NCBI RefSeq assembly: GCF_022829725.1
Contig: NZ_JAKSYG010000171.1
Location: 121,338 to 185,337, forward strand
DNA from: Methylobacterium sp. E-005
GTDB lineage: Bacteria > Pseudomonadota > Alphaproteobacteria > Rhizobiales > Beijerinckiaceae
Length of the DNA: 64,000 nucleotides
Direction of reading: 5' to 3'
Below, piece after piece: positions 40,772 to 51,600 of this stretch. A model generated the notes under the pieces. It saw only the letters and a program-made list of their open reading frames with translations. It made no database searches and was not told the DNA's origin. The translations under genes were made by a program, and so were the position numbers. Each line of letters starts with the position of its first letter. The stretch's first letter is position 1.

Positions 40772-43264
40772 TCAATGCACCTGGATCTGGATGTCGGCCA
40801 GGGGCGCGCGGAACTTCGCGCGCAGGCCTTCGGAGCCGAAGCGGAGTTCGGCCTCGCGGGTTCCGACGAGGCCCATGCGGATCAGCTTGGTGCCGAACCC
40901 GCCGCGCCCCGAAGGTGCGGTCGCGGCGGGGCCACCCAACTCCGACCAATCGAGCACCAGTGCCGGCGCCTGGCCGACCTCGGTGCGCCACGCAATCCGG
41001 ACCGTCCCGGCGCCGACCGAGAGCGCGCCGTACTTCAGGGCGTTGGTCGCCAACTCGTGCAGCAGCAGGGACAGGGACAGCGCCGCCTCGGGGCTGATGT
41101 CCATGTCGGCCCCGTCGAAGGCGAAGCGGTCGAGGTCGGCCTGCAGCATGAGGACCCCTTCCATGACCGCACGCAGGCGGGCGGCCTCCCAACTCTTCCG
41201 CAGCAGCACGTCGTGGGCTCGCGACAGGGCCAGCAGCCGACGCTCGAACGCGTCGACCTTGTCGCGCTCGCTCACCCCGCGCAGGGTCTGCTGGGCGATG
41301 GATTGGACCACCGCGAGCGTGTTCTTGAGCCGGTGGGCCAGCTCCTTGTTGAGCACGCCCTGGAGATCCTCGGCGCGCACACGGGCCACCCCGACCTCCA
41401 ACCGGTCGGCGACGTTGCGCAGGAACGCCAACTCGTCGGACGTCCAGGTCCGCGCCTGCGCGTCGTGGGCGATGAACACCGCGACGGTGCGCCCGCGCTC
41501 GCGCACGGGCATGTTGACGAGGGCGCGGACGTCGATGGCCAGCAACGGGCTCGGATCGGCGCGGGTGCGCGGGTCGGTGGTCACGTCCTCGATCACGAGC
41601 GCCACGTCGTCGAGCAGGCTGCCCCTCAGGTCCCCGTAATCGGCGAAGCGATGCAGCCCCGCGAGGCTCACCATGCCCGGCATGGTCCAGTCCAGCTCGA
41701 TCTCGACGGTTTCCATCTCCGCGTCGATGCGCCCGAACCCGGCTCGGGTCGCCCCGAGGGTCCGACCGACGATCTCGGCGGCGGCGGAGGTCATCTCCGG
41801 TACGGTCGCGAGGTCGCGCAGGCGATCGCCGAGCGCGAGGAGCGCGGTCCGGCGGGCCTCGGCCTCGATGCGGGCCGTCACCTCCAGGAAGATCACCCCG
41901 AAGCGCCGGTCGTCGAGCTTGAACGCCCGGCCCTCGTACCAGCGGCGGATCGTGCCGACCTGGCGGGTGAACGCCGCCGGCCGGCCGGTCTCGACCACGT
42001 CGGCGAACTCGCGGACCCACTCCTCCTCGACGTCCGGGATGACCTCGCGGAGCGTCCGGCCCACGACCGTCGCCGGATCGACTCCGACCAGCCCGCCCCA
42101 GGCGGGGTTGACCTCGACGTAGCGCCAGTCGACGACCCGGCCGCCCGCGTCGCGGACCACATCTCCGACGAGGAAGCCCTCGCTCAGGCGATCGAACAGG
42201 CCGCGCCAGTACAGGTCGGTGGCGTGAACCGCCTCGCGGCCCCGCGCCTCGTCCACGGCGGTCAGGCCGGCGGTGGCGACGCCGGCGAACAGCACGGCCT
42301 GCTCCAGGTCGCGCGCGGTGAAGGCGTCCGGCTTGGCCGACTGCAGCTTCAGGACGCCGAGCACCGTGCCGCCGCGCGCGAGCGGCGCCAGCACCGCCGA
42401 GCGCAGGCCGAGCCGCTCCACGAGGTCGCGCTTGACGTACGGGTCGCTCGTCGCGTCGGCCATCAGGAACGGGGCGTTCGTCCGGGCGACCCGGCCGGCG
42501 CTGCTGCCTTCGAGGGGCACGCGCAGCCCGCGCTGTCCCAGCAGGCTACCGCGCACCACGCGGTATTCGAGGGCGTCGCCGTCGATGAGCTCCAGGACGC
42601 CGCCCTCCGCGGCCGGCACCGCCCGCATCGCGCCGTCGAGCAGGGCATCGAGGATGGTGTCGAGGTCGCCGTCGATAGCGGCGATGGACGCCTGGGTGTC
42701 GCGCAGCGCATCGCGCGCCCGGAACGCGGCGTCGCGTTCGCGGATGTGGGTCTCGCGGCCCCGGATCGCCCGGCGCAGCTCCAACTGGGCCATGACCTGG
42801 CGGGCGAGGCGGCGCAGGTCGTCGGCCTGGTCGTCGGTCAGCCCTTCCGGCCGTGGCACCCTGTCGATCACGCACAGGCTGCCGAGGACCTGCCCTTTCG
42901 GTGTGCGCAGGGGGGCGCCGGCGTAGAACCGGATGAACGGCTCGCCGGTCACCAGCGGGTTGTCGCGGGTGCGCGGGTCGGCGGTCAAGTCAGGGATCTG
43001 CAGGATGTCCGGCTCGGCGAGCACGAACCGGCAGACGGAGCCGTCGAGGTCGGTCTCGCAGGGCGAGAAGCCGACCCGCGCCTTGAACCACTGGCGGTCG
43101 TGGTCGACGAGGCTGACCAGCGCCACGGGAACGGCGCACGCCCTGGCTGCGAGATGCACGAGGTCGTCGAAGCCCTCCTCCGGCACGGTATCGAGGATGC
43201 CGTAGCCCCGCAGGGCCTCAAGCCGCAGCGGGTCGTCGGTCGGGGACGGCTCCGGGCGTGTCAT
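40772..43264 (-). CDS. HWE-family sensor histidine kinase with GAF and PAS domains
   Basis: 830 residues. GAF 1 at about 20-165 (RLEALRGYGILDTVPEEGFDDL, LGSLCVIDRVPRP), GAF 2 at about 200-345, a PAS domain at about 365-485, and GAF 3 at about 490-630. The kinase core has NKELAHRLKNTLAVVQSIAQQTL with His644, LLLHELATNALKYGALS (N box) and DWSELGGP with the Trp-x-Glu that names the HWE family. No membrane segments, so a cytoplasmic sensor. The response regulator follows at once. A long open frame on the opposite strand is only a GC-rich shadow. Confidence 0.92.
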   Translation of the reverse strand: MTRPEPSPTDDPLRLEALRGYGILDTVPEEGFDDLVHLAARACAVPVALVSLVDHDRQWFKARVGFSPCETDLDGSVCRFVLAEPDILQIPDLTADPRTRDNPLVTGEPFIRFYAGAPLRTPKGQVLGSLCVIDRVPRPEGLTDDQADDLRRLARQVMAQLELRRAIRGRETHIRERDAAFRARDALRDTQASIAAIDGDLDTILDALLDGAMRAVPAAEGGVLELIDGDALEYRVVRGSLLGQRGLRVPLEGSSAGRVARTNAPFLMADATSDPYVKRDLVERLGLRSAVLAPLARGGTVLGVLKLQSAKPDAFTARDLEQAVLFAGVATAGLTAVDEARGREAVHATDLYWRGLFDRLSEGFLVGDVVRDAGGRVVDWRYVEVNPAWGGLVGVDPATVVGRTLREVIPDVEEEWVREFADVVETGRPAAFTRQVGTIRRWYEGRAFKLDDRRFGVIFLEVTARIEAEARRTALLALGDRLRDLATVPEMTSAAAEIVGRTLGATRAGFGRIDAEMETVEIELDWTMPGMVSLAGLHRFADYGDLRGSLLDDVALVIEDVTTDPRTRADPSPLLAIDVRALVNMPVRERGRTVAVFIAHDAQARTWTSDELAFLRNVADRLEVGVARVRAEDLQGVLNKELAHRLKNTLAVVQSIAQQTLRGVSERDKVDAFERRLLALSRAHDVLLRKSWEAARLRAVMEGVLMLQADLDRFAFDGADMDISPEAALSLSLLLHELATNALKYGALSVGAGTVRIAWRTEVGQAPALVLDWSELGGPAATAPSGRGGFGTKLIRMGLVGTREAELRFGSEGLRAKFRAPLADIQIQVH

Positions 43265-43348
43265 GGGCGAAGAATTCTACGAGGGATGCGAAGGGTTTCG
43301 TACCGTGGCATGGCCCGTTCCATCACGGAAGTCCGTGCCCCCCGAGGA

Positions 43349-44722
43349 TCATGGCTCGGCCAGGATGGAGATCGGCAGCCTGACCGTGTAGGTCGTGCCG
43401 GTCCTGCCGGAGGCCGTGGCGAGGGTACCGCCGACCTGGCGGACGAAGGCCTCGACGAAGCGCGAGCCCTTGCCCGACGCGGGATTGCTGCCGGAGGTCG
43501 CCGCTAGGCCGACGCCGTCGTCCGCCACGGTCAGGACGACGTCGCCGTCGCGGCGGGCGAAACCGAGCAGGATGCGGCCGCGGCCGTTCGGGAAGGCGTA
43601 CTTCACCGCGTTCGTGGCGAGCTCGTTGACGATCAATCCGATGGTCACCGCGTGGTCGGACACGATGAAGAGCGGCTCCGCCTCGACCGCGACGGCGACG
43701 CCGGTGTCGGTCCCGAGCAGGCTTGAGCGCAGGCTCCCCGCGATGCCTTCTAGGTAGGGGCCGACAGGCACCGGCCCGAGCGAGGCCGAGCGCGAGATCA
43801 CGTCGTAGAGCCCCGCTACCGCGCCGATCCTCGCCTGCATCGCCTTGTAGCCCGCGATGCACGGCTCGGCCGCCCGGCGGATCTCGTAGGACACGAACGA
43901 GGTGATGATCTGCAAGGAGTTCTTGATGCGGTGGGCGAGCTCGGCGGCGAGCAGGTCGCGGTGCCGTTCCAGCAGGCGGGCCTCGGTCACGTCCTCGAAC
44001 ACCAGCAGCAGCCGGGTGACGTGGTTGCCCGGACGGAAGACCTTGCGGGCGTTCAGCCTGAAGATGCGCCGGCCCAGCCCCGGGAACTCGTCCTCGACCT
44101 CGAAGCCGTCCAGGGCCGTGTCGTCCGGCACCACCCGGGCGAGCAGCTCCTGCAACCGCCCGACCCTCCACTTGCCCTGCGCGAGGTCGTAGAGCGAGCG
44201 CCCGACGAGGTCGCCGCCTTCGTCGCCGAACAGGCGCACGAAGGAGCAGCTCGCCTGCGCGACGGTCATGTCGCCTTCCAGCACGACCATCGGGTCGCGC
44301 ACGGTGTCGACGATGCTGGTGGCGAGACGGTCCTGGCGCTCGGCGTCGCCGCGGGCCTCGTGCTCGGCGGTGACGTCGTCGATGGCGAGCAGCAGGAACG
44401 GGATGCCGTTGCCGGGCCGGAAGACCTTGCGGGCGTTCAGGCGCATGCACTTCACCCCGATGCCGGGGAAGTCGTGCCCGACCTCGTAGCCCTCGACCGT
44501 CCCGTCCCGCGGCACGACCTCCACGAGGAGCCGGCGCAGGTCGGGGATATCCCACTGGCCGGTGCCGAGCTCGAACAGGGGGCGCCCGACGGTCGCCTCC
44601 GGCTCGGCCTGGAAAGTTCGGTAGAAGGCGCGGTTGGCCGAGTGGACGGTGAGGTCCATGTCGAGCACCAGCAGGCTCGACGGCACCGTGTCGACGATGT
44701 CCTGCGCGCTGAAGGTGTCCAC
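43349..44722 (-). CDS. PAS-containing sensor histidine kinase, HisKA_2/HWE type
   Basis: 457 residues from GTG 44722 (GGAG eight bases upstream), giving VDTFSAQDIVDTVPSSLLVLD; an ATG at 44854 would add an arginine-rich stretch. Two PAS domains of nearly the same sequence follow, each with the block LNARKVFRPGN (at about 115-125 and 228-238), so the sensor arose by tandem duplication. Kinase: LAAELAHRIKNSLQIITSFV with His264, IGLIVNELATNAVKYAFP and VADDGVGL. Cytoplasmic. No regulator partner is adjacent; the regulator at 40390 could serve both kinases. Confidence 0.88.
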   Translation of the reverse strand: MDTFSAQDIVDTVPSSLLVLDMDLTVHSANRAFYRTFQAEPEATVGRPLFELGTGQWDIPDLRRLLVEVVPRDGTVEGYEVGHDFPGIGVKCMRLNARKVFRPGNGIPFLLLAIDDVTAEHEARGDAERQDRLATSIVDTVRDPMVVLEGDMTVAQASCSFVRLFGDEGGDLVGRSLYDLAQGKWRVGRLQELLARVVPDDTALDGFEVEDEFPGLGRRIFRLNARKVFRPGNHVTRLLLVFEDVTEARLLERHRDLLAAELAHRIKNSLQIITSFVSYEIRRAAEPCIAGYKAMQARIGAVAGLYDVISRSASLGPVPVGPYLEGIAGSLRSSLLGTDTGVAVAVEAEPLFIVSDHAVTIGLIVNELATNAVKYAFPNGRGRILLGFARRDGDVVLTVADDGVGLAATSGSNPASGKGSRFVEAFVRQVGGTLATASGRTGTTYTVRLPISILAEP

Positions 44723-44908
44723 GAGCCCGCTCCGACGGTTTCCCCGGTCGGCCCGGGCGGGACGTCCGGATGCGGGATACCCACACCTCAGGTCGTCTCT
44801 CTTCCAGGGGCCTTCTCCTGATCCGCGCCTATCACGCCGTGTATGCCTTGTCATTCACGCATGAAACTTCCAGACAGGAGGCGTTCGAACGGGGTGGGTA
44901 GTCCGGAA

Positions 44909-45394
44909 ATGACGTGCCCGAAACGACCGGATCTCAGGCTCGACGACCAGATTTGTTTCGCGCTGTACGTCGCGACGAGCGCGGTGACCCGGGCCTACCG
45001 CCCGCTCCTGGGCGAGCTCGGCCTGACCTACCCGCAATACCTCGTGATGCTGGCGCTCTGGCAGGACGGCGCGATGACGGTGTCGGGACTCGCCGCGCGG
45101 CTCCGCCTCGGACCCAGCGCGATCACGCCGCTCGTCGACAGGCTGGAGGCCGCAGGCTTCGTCGCCCGCGCCAGGACCTCGGACCAGCGGGTGGTGCTGG
45201 TCGCCCTGACCGATGCCGGGCGTCGACTGGAGGAGGAAGCCTCGAAGGCGCAGCAGGACGTCGTATGCCGGGTGGGTCTGTCGGACGGCTCACTGTCGGC
45301 TCTGCGGCAAGAACTGATGAACCTTGCGGACCGCGTCACCGCCTCTGTCGCGGTGCAGGGCGTTTCCCCGGGTCGGCCGCGGCAGGACAGATGA
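44909..45394 (+). CDS. MarR/OhrR-like transcriptional regulator
   Basis: 161 residues from ATG 44909. LRLDDQICFALYVATSAVTRAYRPLLGELGLTYPQYLVMLALW with the N-terminal Cys in DQICFALY is the OhrR peroxide-sensing signature. Winged helix: VSGLAARLRLGPSAITPLVDRLEAAGFVARARTSDQRVVLVALTDAG. OhrR represses the organic hydroperoxide reductase Ohr until the Cys is oxidised. No ohr gene is visible next to it, so its target here is unknown. Divergent from the kinase at 43349-44722. Confidence 0.88.
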   Translation: MTCPKRPDLRLDDQICFALYVATSAVTRAYRPLLGELGLTYPQYLVMLALWQDGAMTVSGLAARLRLGPSAITPLVDRLEAAGFVARARTSDQRVVLVALTDAGRRLEEEASKAQQDVVCRVGLSDGSLSALRQELMNLADRVTASVAVQGVSPGRPRQDR

Positions 45395-45702
45395 GGACGG
45401 CGCTCGATCCCGTTCCGTCCGCGTGTGCCGGACAGGCGATGCGTGCCCATCCTTCTCGCCCGGAACCATTCGCGATGGAACGACCGGGATCGAGCCGTCG
45501 TGGCAAGGATAGTCCGGTCGGAACGCCTTGCGGACCGAGCCGCGTCGTCGAGCGTTGATGCCTCGCAGCGCGAAACCGCTCTGCACCTCTTGGAACCCGA
45601 GGCCGAACGTCCGCATGTCCGCCCCCCCTCTCGTCACCGACGCATGGAGCCCAGGCCGGAGCTCCCCTTCCGAGGCCCGAACCGAGTCCTGCGGGGCGTA
45701 AG
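45395..45702. other. 308-bp gap without a supported gene
   Basis: GC-rich with only short shadow frames; no hairpin or clear promoter by eye. Lies between the MarR gene and the hybrid kinase on the same strand. Confidence 0.4.
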
Positions 45703-47772
45703 GTGGTGAACTGCGCAACGGCGTTCCTCGCCGGGGGCGGCGAGGCGGCGCGCCTGATCCGCGAGCGCGATTGGTCGGGCCATCCCCTCGGTCCGCCTGA
45801 GACGTGGTCGCCCGCGTTCAAGACCGCGCTCGGGCTGGTGCTGAACTCGCCCGAGAGCATGATCCTGGCCTGGGGGCCGGACCTGCATTTCTTCTTTAAC
45901 GATACCTATTCCAGGCTGCTCGGGCCCCGGTTGGCCTGGGCCACGGGCGAGCGCTTCGACGGGGTCTGGGCTGACGCCTGGGAACAGGCCAGGCCGATCA
46001 TCGAGGACGCCTTCGCTGGCCGCAGCCGCCGTTTCGAGGACCTGCCCTGGAAGCTCGACACCGACCGCGGGGCAGCGGAGACGTGGTTCTCCTTCTCCTA
46101 CTCGCGCGTGCTCGACGCCGACGGCGCGGTGGCGGGCCTATTCATCTTCACCAACGAGACCACCCAGCGTGTCCTGGCCGACGCCGCCCTCAAGGAGAGC
46201 CAGGAAAACCTGAGGCGGGCGCTCGACGAGGTGCGCTGCCTGAACGCGACCCTTGAGCAGCGGGTGGAGGAGCGGACGACCGAGCGTGACCTGATGTGGG
46301 ACACCGCCCCGGATCTCATGCTGATCATCGACTTCGAGGGCGTGTTCCAGAGGGTCAACCCGGCCTGGACCCATCTGCTCGGCTACGAGCCGCACGAACT
46401 GGTCGGGCACCACGTCAACGAGTTCGTCCTGCCCGAGGACCATGCCGGGACGGTCGAGGCCTACACCGAGGCGGCCGAGGGAGGGATGCCCCGCATCGTG
46501 AACCGATACCGTCACAAGGACGGCTCGACGCGCTGGATCTCCTGGACCGCCGCCCCGGCCGGGAACCTGACCTACGCGACCGGGCGGGACATCACCGTGG
46601 CGCGGGAACGGCAGGCCGAGCTGGAACATGCGCAGGAGGCGCTTCGCCAATCCCAGAAGCTCGAAGCCGTCGGCCAACTCACCGGCGGCGTCGCGCATGA
46701 TTTGAACAACCTGCTGACCATCATCCGCTCGTCGGTGGACTTCCTGCGCCGGCCCGACCTGCCGGAGGGGCGCAAGGACCGCTACCTCAACGCGGTCTCG
46801 GAGACCGTGGAGCGGGCTGCCAAGCTCACCGGCCAGCTGCTGGACTTCGCCCGCCGCCAAGCCCTCAAGCCGGAGGTGTTCGACGTCGGCCGGAAGGTGC
46901 GCGGGATCGCCGAGATGCTCGACACCGTCACCGGCGCGCGCGTCCACGTGGTGACGGAGGTGCCCCACGGTCCATGCTTCGTCCGGGCGGACCTGAGCCA
47001 GTTCGAGACCGCGCTGATCAACATGGCGGTCAACGCCCGCGACGCGATGGACGGGGAGGGAACGCTCACCCTGCGGCTGGGATGCGGGGCGGCCCTTCCC
47101 GCCATCCGCGGCCATGCCGGCTCGCGGAAGGCGTTCGCGGCGGTCTCCCTGACCGATACCGGCTCCGGCATCCCCCCGGACCGGATCGGGCGGATCTTCG
47201 AGCCGTTCTTCACCACCAAGGAGGTCGGGAAGGGCACGGGCCTCGGCCTGTCTCAGGTATTCGGCTTCGCCAAGCAGTCGGGCGGCGACGTCGACGTGGC
47301 CAGCGTGGTCGGGGAAGGCACCACCTTCACCCTCTACCTACCCGAGGTCGAGCCCGAGGAAGGACTGGTCCGCGACCGCGTCCAAGACGGCGACCTCGCG
47401 CCCCTGGGAACCGGCCAGCGCATCCTGGTGGTCGAGGACAACGTCGGCGTCGGCCAATTCGCGACCCAGATCCTGGAGGACCTTGGCTACCGGCCGACCT
47501 GGGCGGCCAACGCCGAGGAGGCACTGGACCGGCTCGGCGCCGACGGCGACGGCTTCGACATGGTATTCTCCGACGTGGTGATGCCGGGCATGGGTGGCGT
47601 GGACCTCGCCAAGGCATTGCAGCGGCGGCTGCCGCACCTGCCAGTGGTCCTGGCGTCCGGCTACAGCCACGTGCTGGCGCAGGAGGGCACGCACGGGTTC
47701 GATCTGCTGCACAAGCCCTATTCCGCCGAGCAGCTCGGCCGCATCCTGCATCGGTTCCTCGGCCCACGGTAG
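45703..47772 (+). CDS. hybrid sensor histidine kinase with PAS domains and receiver
   Basis: 689 residues from GTG 45703. An N-terminal PAS-like domain starting [20 protein letters not shown] (a common opening in alphaproteobacterial kinases) to about 160, a coiled linker [34 protein letters not shown], and a second PAS at about 205-300. His[23 protein letters not shown] has His332, HATPase boxes are [12 protein letters not shown] and [11 protein letters not shown], and a C-terminal receiver has [18 protein letters not shown] with phosphoacceptor Asp624 in [13 protein letters not shown]. Soluble. Confidence 0.9.
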   Translation: MVNCATAFLAGGGEAARLIRERDWSGHPLGPPETWSPAFKTALGLVLNSPESMILAWGPDLHFFFNDTYSRLLGPRLAWATGERFDGVWADAWEQARPIIEDAFAGRSRRFEDLPWKLDTDRGAAETWFSFSYSRVLDADGAVAGLFIFTNETTQRVLADAALKESQENLRRALDEVRCLNATLEQRVEERTTERDLMWDTAPDLMLIIDFEGVFQRVNPAWTHLLGYEPHELVGHHVNEFVLPEDHAGTVEAYTEAAEGGMPRIVNRYRHKDGSTRWISWTAAPAGNLTYATGRDITVARERQAELEHAQEALRQSQKLEAVGQLTGGVAHDLNNLLTIIRSSVDFLRRPDLPEGRKDRYLNAVSETVERAAKLTGQLLDFARRQALKPEVFDVGRKVRGIAEMLDTVTGARVHVVTEVPHGPCFVRADLSQFETALINMAVNARDAMDGEGTLTLRLGCGAALPAIRGHAGSRKAFAAVSLTDTGSGIPPDRIGRIFEPFFTTKEVGKGTGLGLSQVFGFAKQSGGDVDVASVVGEGTTFTLYLPEVEPEEGLVRDRVQDGDLAPLGTGQRILVVEDNVGVGQFATQILEDLGYRPTWAANAEEALDRLGADGDGFDMVFSDVVMPGMGGVDLAKALQRRLPHLPVVLASGYSHVLAQEGTHGFDLLHKPYSAEQLGRILHRFLGPR

Positions 47773-47975
47773 GAACCGTCGAACCTTCCCGGTCCGATGC
47801 CCGGGCAAGCGGTCACGAACTCCGCCGACACGCCTTCCCGACACGGGTGACGTGGAGACTGCGCGGACCGCCAAACGAGGCGGACGCCCGGCCGGAAACG
47901 GTATCGGGCCGACGCTTGTGCCGCCACTGCGGAGAGATATTGTCTCAAAGCATTCGCCCAAGCAGAGGCCCATCG

Positions 47976-48521
47976 ATGATCTTCGTCACGGACGCGGTCG
48001 GTGCCTGCGTCTACACCAGCTCGGAGTGGACGACGCTCACCGGACAGGAGGTCGCCGACGCTCTCGGCCTTGGATGGCTGGATCGCGTCTACTCCGACGA
48101 CAGGGCCATCGTCGCGGAAACGATGGCTGCCGCGGTCCGTCGCGGGGAGGAGTTCAGCGTCAGGTATCGGCTGCTCAAGCCGGACCGCACCCTTCGCTGG
48201 GTCGGGGCGGGCGGCGTCCCCGCGTTCGGCATGCTGGGCCATAACTTCATCGGTTACTTCGGCACGGTGACCGAACTGGCCGCGGGCGCGACGGACACGA
48301 TCACGGCCTACGGCAAGATCGAGCGGTTCGTGCCGCCGGCGCCCCATCCGAACACGATGCTGAATTGCCGGCTTGACCAGGTCGCGGATCACCTGCTCCC
48401 GGCGCATTCGCTCATCGAGTCCGACGGAGGCAAGGAGGCGCTGCCGGACCTCCGCAGCGCCCTGTTCAAGATCGGCCGGGCGCTCGCCGCCAGGATCGAG
48501 GTCAAGGAGCGGCTTAACTGA
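47976..48521 (+). CDS. single-PAS-domain protein
   Basis: 181 residues from ATG 47976 with AGAGG upstream. PAS fold across the first 105 residues: MIFVTDAVGACVYTSSEWTTLTG, GWLDRVYSDDRAIVAETM, FSVRYRLLKPDRTLRWVG, FIGYFGTVTEL. The C-terminal tail is helical (LDQVADHLLPAHSLIESDGG, FKIGRALAARI). No output domain, so it may bind a ligand and interact with one of the neighbouring kinases. An in-frame upstream extension is a shadow of the hybrid kinase gene. Confidence 0.78.
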   Translation: MIFVTDAVGACVYTSSEWTTLTGQEVADALGLGWLDRVYSDDRAIVAETMAAAVRRGEEFSVRYRLLKPDRTLRWVGAGGVPAFGMLGHNFIGYFGTVTELAAGATDTITAYGKIERFVPPAPHPNTMLNCRLDQVADHLLPAHSLIESDGGKEALPDLRSALFKIGRALAARIEVKERLN

Positions 48522-48641
48522 GCGACGCCGTCACGGGCGGGATCGCTTCTCCTGTTCGACCTTCGGCGATGCTGCTGCCCGAGCGTGGCAAGGCCAGTCT
48601 GCACACCGAACCCTGCGCCACCGTGGATGCCCTGGGGCCGG

Positions 48642-51600
48642 TCAGCCTTGGCCCTCGATGATGCCGCGGATACGGGTGGCCAGCGCCTCCAGGGCGAACG
48701 GCTTGGTCATCACGTTCATGCCGTGCGCCAGGTGCCCGTGGTTGAGCACGGCGTTCTCTGCGTAGCCGGTGATGAAGAGGACCTTGAGGTCCGGGCGGTG
48801 CTGGCGCGCGGCGTCAGCCATCTGGCGACCGTTCAGGCCCCCGGGCAGGCCGACGTCGGTGACGAGCAGGTCGATGCGCACGTCCGACTGCAGCACCTTC
48901 AGGCCCGAGGCGCCGTCGCCGGCCTCGATGGCGGCGTAGCCGAGGTCCTCCAGCACCTCCGTGACCAGCATGCGCACGGTCGGTTCGTCGTCGACCACCA
49001 GCACCGTCTCGCCGGCCTTGGCGCGGGCTGCCTCGGAGAGGTCGGCCACGGCGTCGGCATCCTCGGCCTCGCCGAGGTGGCGGGGAAGGTAGACACAGAC
49101 CATCGTGCCCTGCCCGACCTCGGAGTAGATCCGGACCTGGCCGCCCGACTGCTTGGCGAACCCGTAGATCATCGACAGGCCGGTGCCCTCGCCGAGGGGC
49201 TTGGTCGTGAAGAACGGGTCGAACGCCTTGGCGACGACGTCCGGGGTCATGCCGGTCCCGGTGTCCGAGACGCAGAGCGCGACGTACTGGCCCGGGCTCA
49301 GGTCGCGCTCGCGGGCTCCGCGCTCGTCCAGCCAGCGGTTGCCGGTCTCGATGGTGATCCTGCCGCCGTCCGGCATGGCGTCGCGGGCGTTGATGCACAG
49401 GTTGAGCAGCGCGTTCTCCAACTGGCTCGGGTCTACCAGGGTCGGCCACACGCCGCCCATGCCGACGAACTCGACCGGGACCGCGGGGCCGACGGTGCGG
49501 CGCACGAGGTCGACCATTCCCTCGACCAAGCGGTTCACGTCGGTCGGCTTCGGATCGAGCGTCTGGCGTCGGGAGAAGGCGAGCAGGCGGTGGGTGAGGG
49601 CGGCGGCACGCTTGGCCGCGCCCTGCGCCGCGCCGATGTAGCGCTCCATGTCGGACATCCGCCCCTGGAGCATGCGTGTCTGCATCAGCTCCAGGGAGCC
49701 GACGATGCCCGCCAGCATGTTGTTGAAGTCATGCGCGAGCCCGCCGGTCAATTGCCCCACCGCCTCCATCTTCTGGGACTGACGCAGGGCTTCCTCGGTC
49801 TTCGCCAGGGCTTCCGCCGCCGCCTTCGCCTCGATGACGTCGCGGACGGCCGAATAGACCAGGCCGCCCCGTGGCACGGCGTTCCAGGACAGCCAGCGGT
49901 AGCTGCCGTCCCGATGCCGGTATCGGTTCTCGAAGGAGAGTTGGGCCTCGCCCCGGACCAGCCCCGCCGCGGCGGTCCGCGTCGACGCATGGTCGTCGGG
50001 GTGCACGAAATCGAGGAAGGGCTTTCCCCTCAACTCGTCCTCCGACCAGCCCAACGTCGTGCGCCAGGCCGGGTTGAGGCTCGTGAAGTGGCCGTCGAGG
50101 GTCGCGACGCAGAGGAGGTCGCTGGAGACCCGCCAGATCTCGTCGCGCTCGGCGGTGCGCGCGGCGACCTGGGCTTCGAGTTCCGACTTCTCGGAACGAA
50201 GCAGGGCCTCGGCCCGGTGCCTGTCGGTCACGTCCTGGACGAAGACGTGGAAGCCGTCGACCGCGCCACCGGCGTCGCGCCGGGGCAGGTAACGGATCTC
50301 GGCGACGCGCGGGCGCCCGTCCCGATGCGGCCAGTCGAGCTCGAACAGGACGGACTCGCCCCCGAGGGCTCGGTCGATGAAATCCTTCCGGGCCGCGTAA
50401 CCGGCCGGACCCAGGAGCCTTCGGACGTCGCGTCCCACCACCTCGCCGGGCGGGACGAAGAACCAATCCACATAGGCCTCGTTGGCGAAGCGGTAGACGT
50501 GGCCGGCGTCGATGAACGCGATCAGCACCGGAAGCGCGTCGGCGATCAGGCGGAGCTCGCGCTCGTTGGTCTCGGCGAGCAGCTCGGCATTCCTGCGGGC
50601 GGTGATGTCGTTGAAGAACACGGCGACGCGGTGGTCCCCCGGTTCGCCGACCCGATGCGCGCGAACGTCGAACCAGCGCCCGAACACGGAGGCGTAGTTC
50701 TCGAAACGGGCCGGCTCACCGGTTCGGGCCACGCGGCCGTAGATGTCGAACCAGTGCCGTTCCAGGCCGGGCGCGAACGTGCTGACCCACCGGCCGGCGA
50801 GGTCCGCGCCGGTCTGCCGGGCGAAGGCAGGGTTGGCCTCCTCGATCAGGTAGTCGACCGCCCGCCCGTCCGCGTCGAACCGCAGCCTGAGGATGCAGAA
50901 CCCGACCTCGATGGTCTCGAACAGGGTACGGTACCGGGTCTCGCTCCGACGTAGGGCCTCCTCGGCGAGGCGGCGGTCGTTGATGTCCTCGACCACGCCG
51001 TACCAGCGCACGATGCTCCCGGCCCCGTCGCGGCGGGCCTGCGCGCGGGCGCGCATCCAGCGGTACTCGCCGCTCCCCGCGATGTTGATGCGGTAGTCCA
51101 CGTCGACCGGCTCGCCCGAGGAGAGGCTCGCGGAGAACACCGCGACGGTGTGCGGGACGTCGTCCGGATGGAGGGCCCTCATCCAGCCGGCGCCGTCGGG
51201 CTCGCCTGGCGCCTGGCCCGTCAGTTCGAGCCAGCGGTTCGAGTAGGAGGTGATGTTGCCGGCTGGGTCGCAGGTCCAAGGCACCTGCGGATTCAGCTCG
51301 ACCGTGTGCCGGAAGTGGTCCTCGCTCTCGCCGAGCCGCGCCTCGCTCTCCCGCAGCGCCCTCCCGGCCTCGTGCTCGGCGGTGCGGTCGCGGGCGATCT
51401 TGGTGAAGCCGAAGTGCTTCCCGACCTCGTCGAGCAGCGGCATCATCTCGCCGGACGCCCAAAACCGGCTGCCGTCCTTGCGAAGGTGCCAGCGCTGGTC
51501 GGGGGCGCGGCCCTCGTCACGGGCCCGGCGCATCTCCGCCTCGATGCGACCGGCCGCGCGGTCCTCGGGCGTGAAGAACCGGTCGGCGGGTTGCCCGCGC

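Noticed and set aside
40751..43507. 918-codon open frame on the plus strand opposite the HWE kinase
   Set aside because: Low-complexity, His/Gln/Arg-rich translation with no domain; a mirror of GC-rich codons of the real kinase.
48585..50954. 789-codon plus-strand frame opposite the LOV kinase
   Set aside because: Same GC-shadow pattern; the opposite strand encodes recognisable PAS, HisKA and receiver domains.
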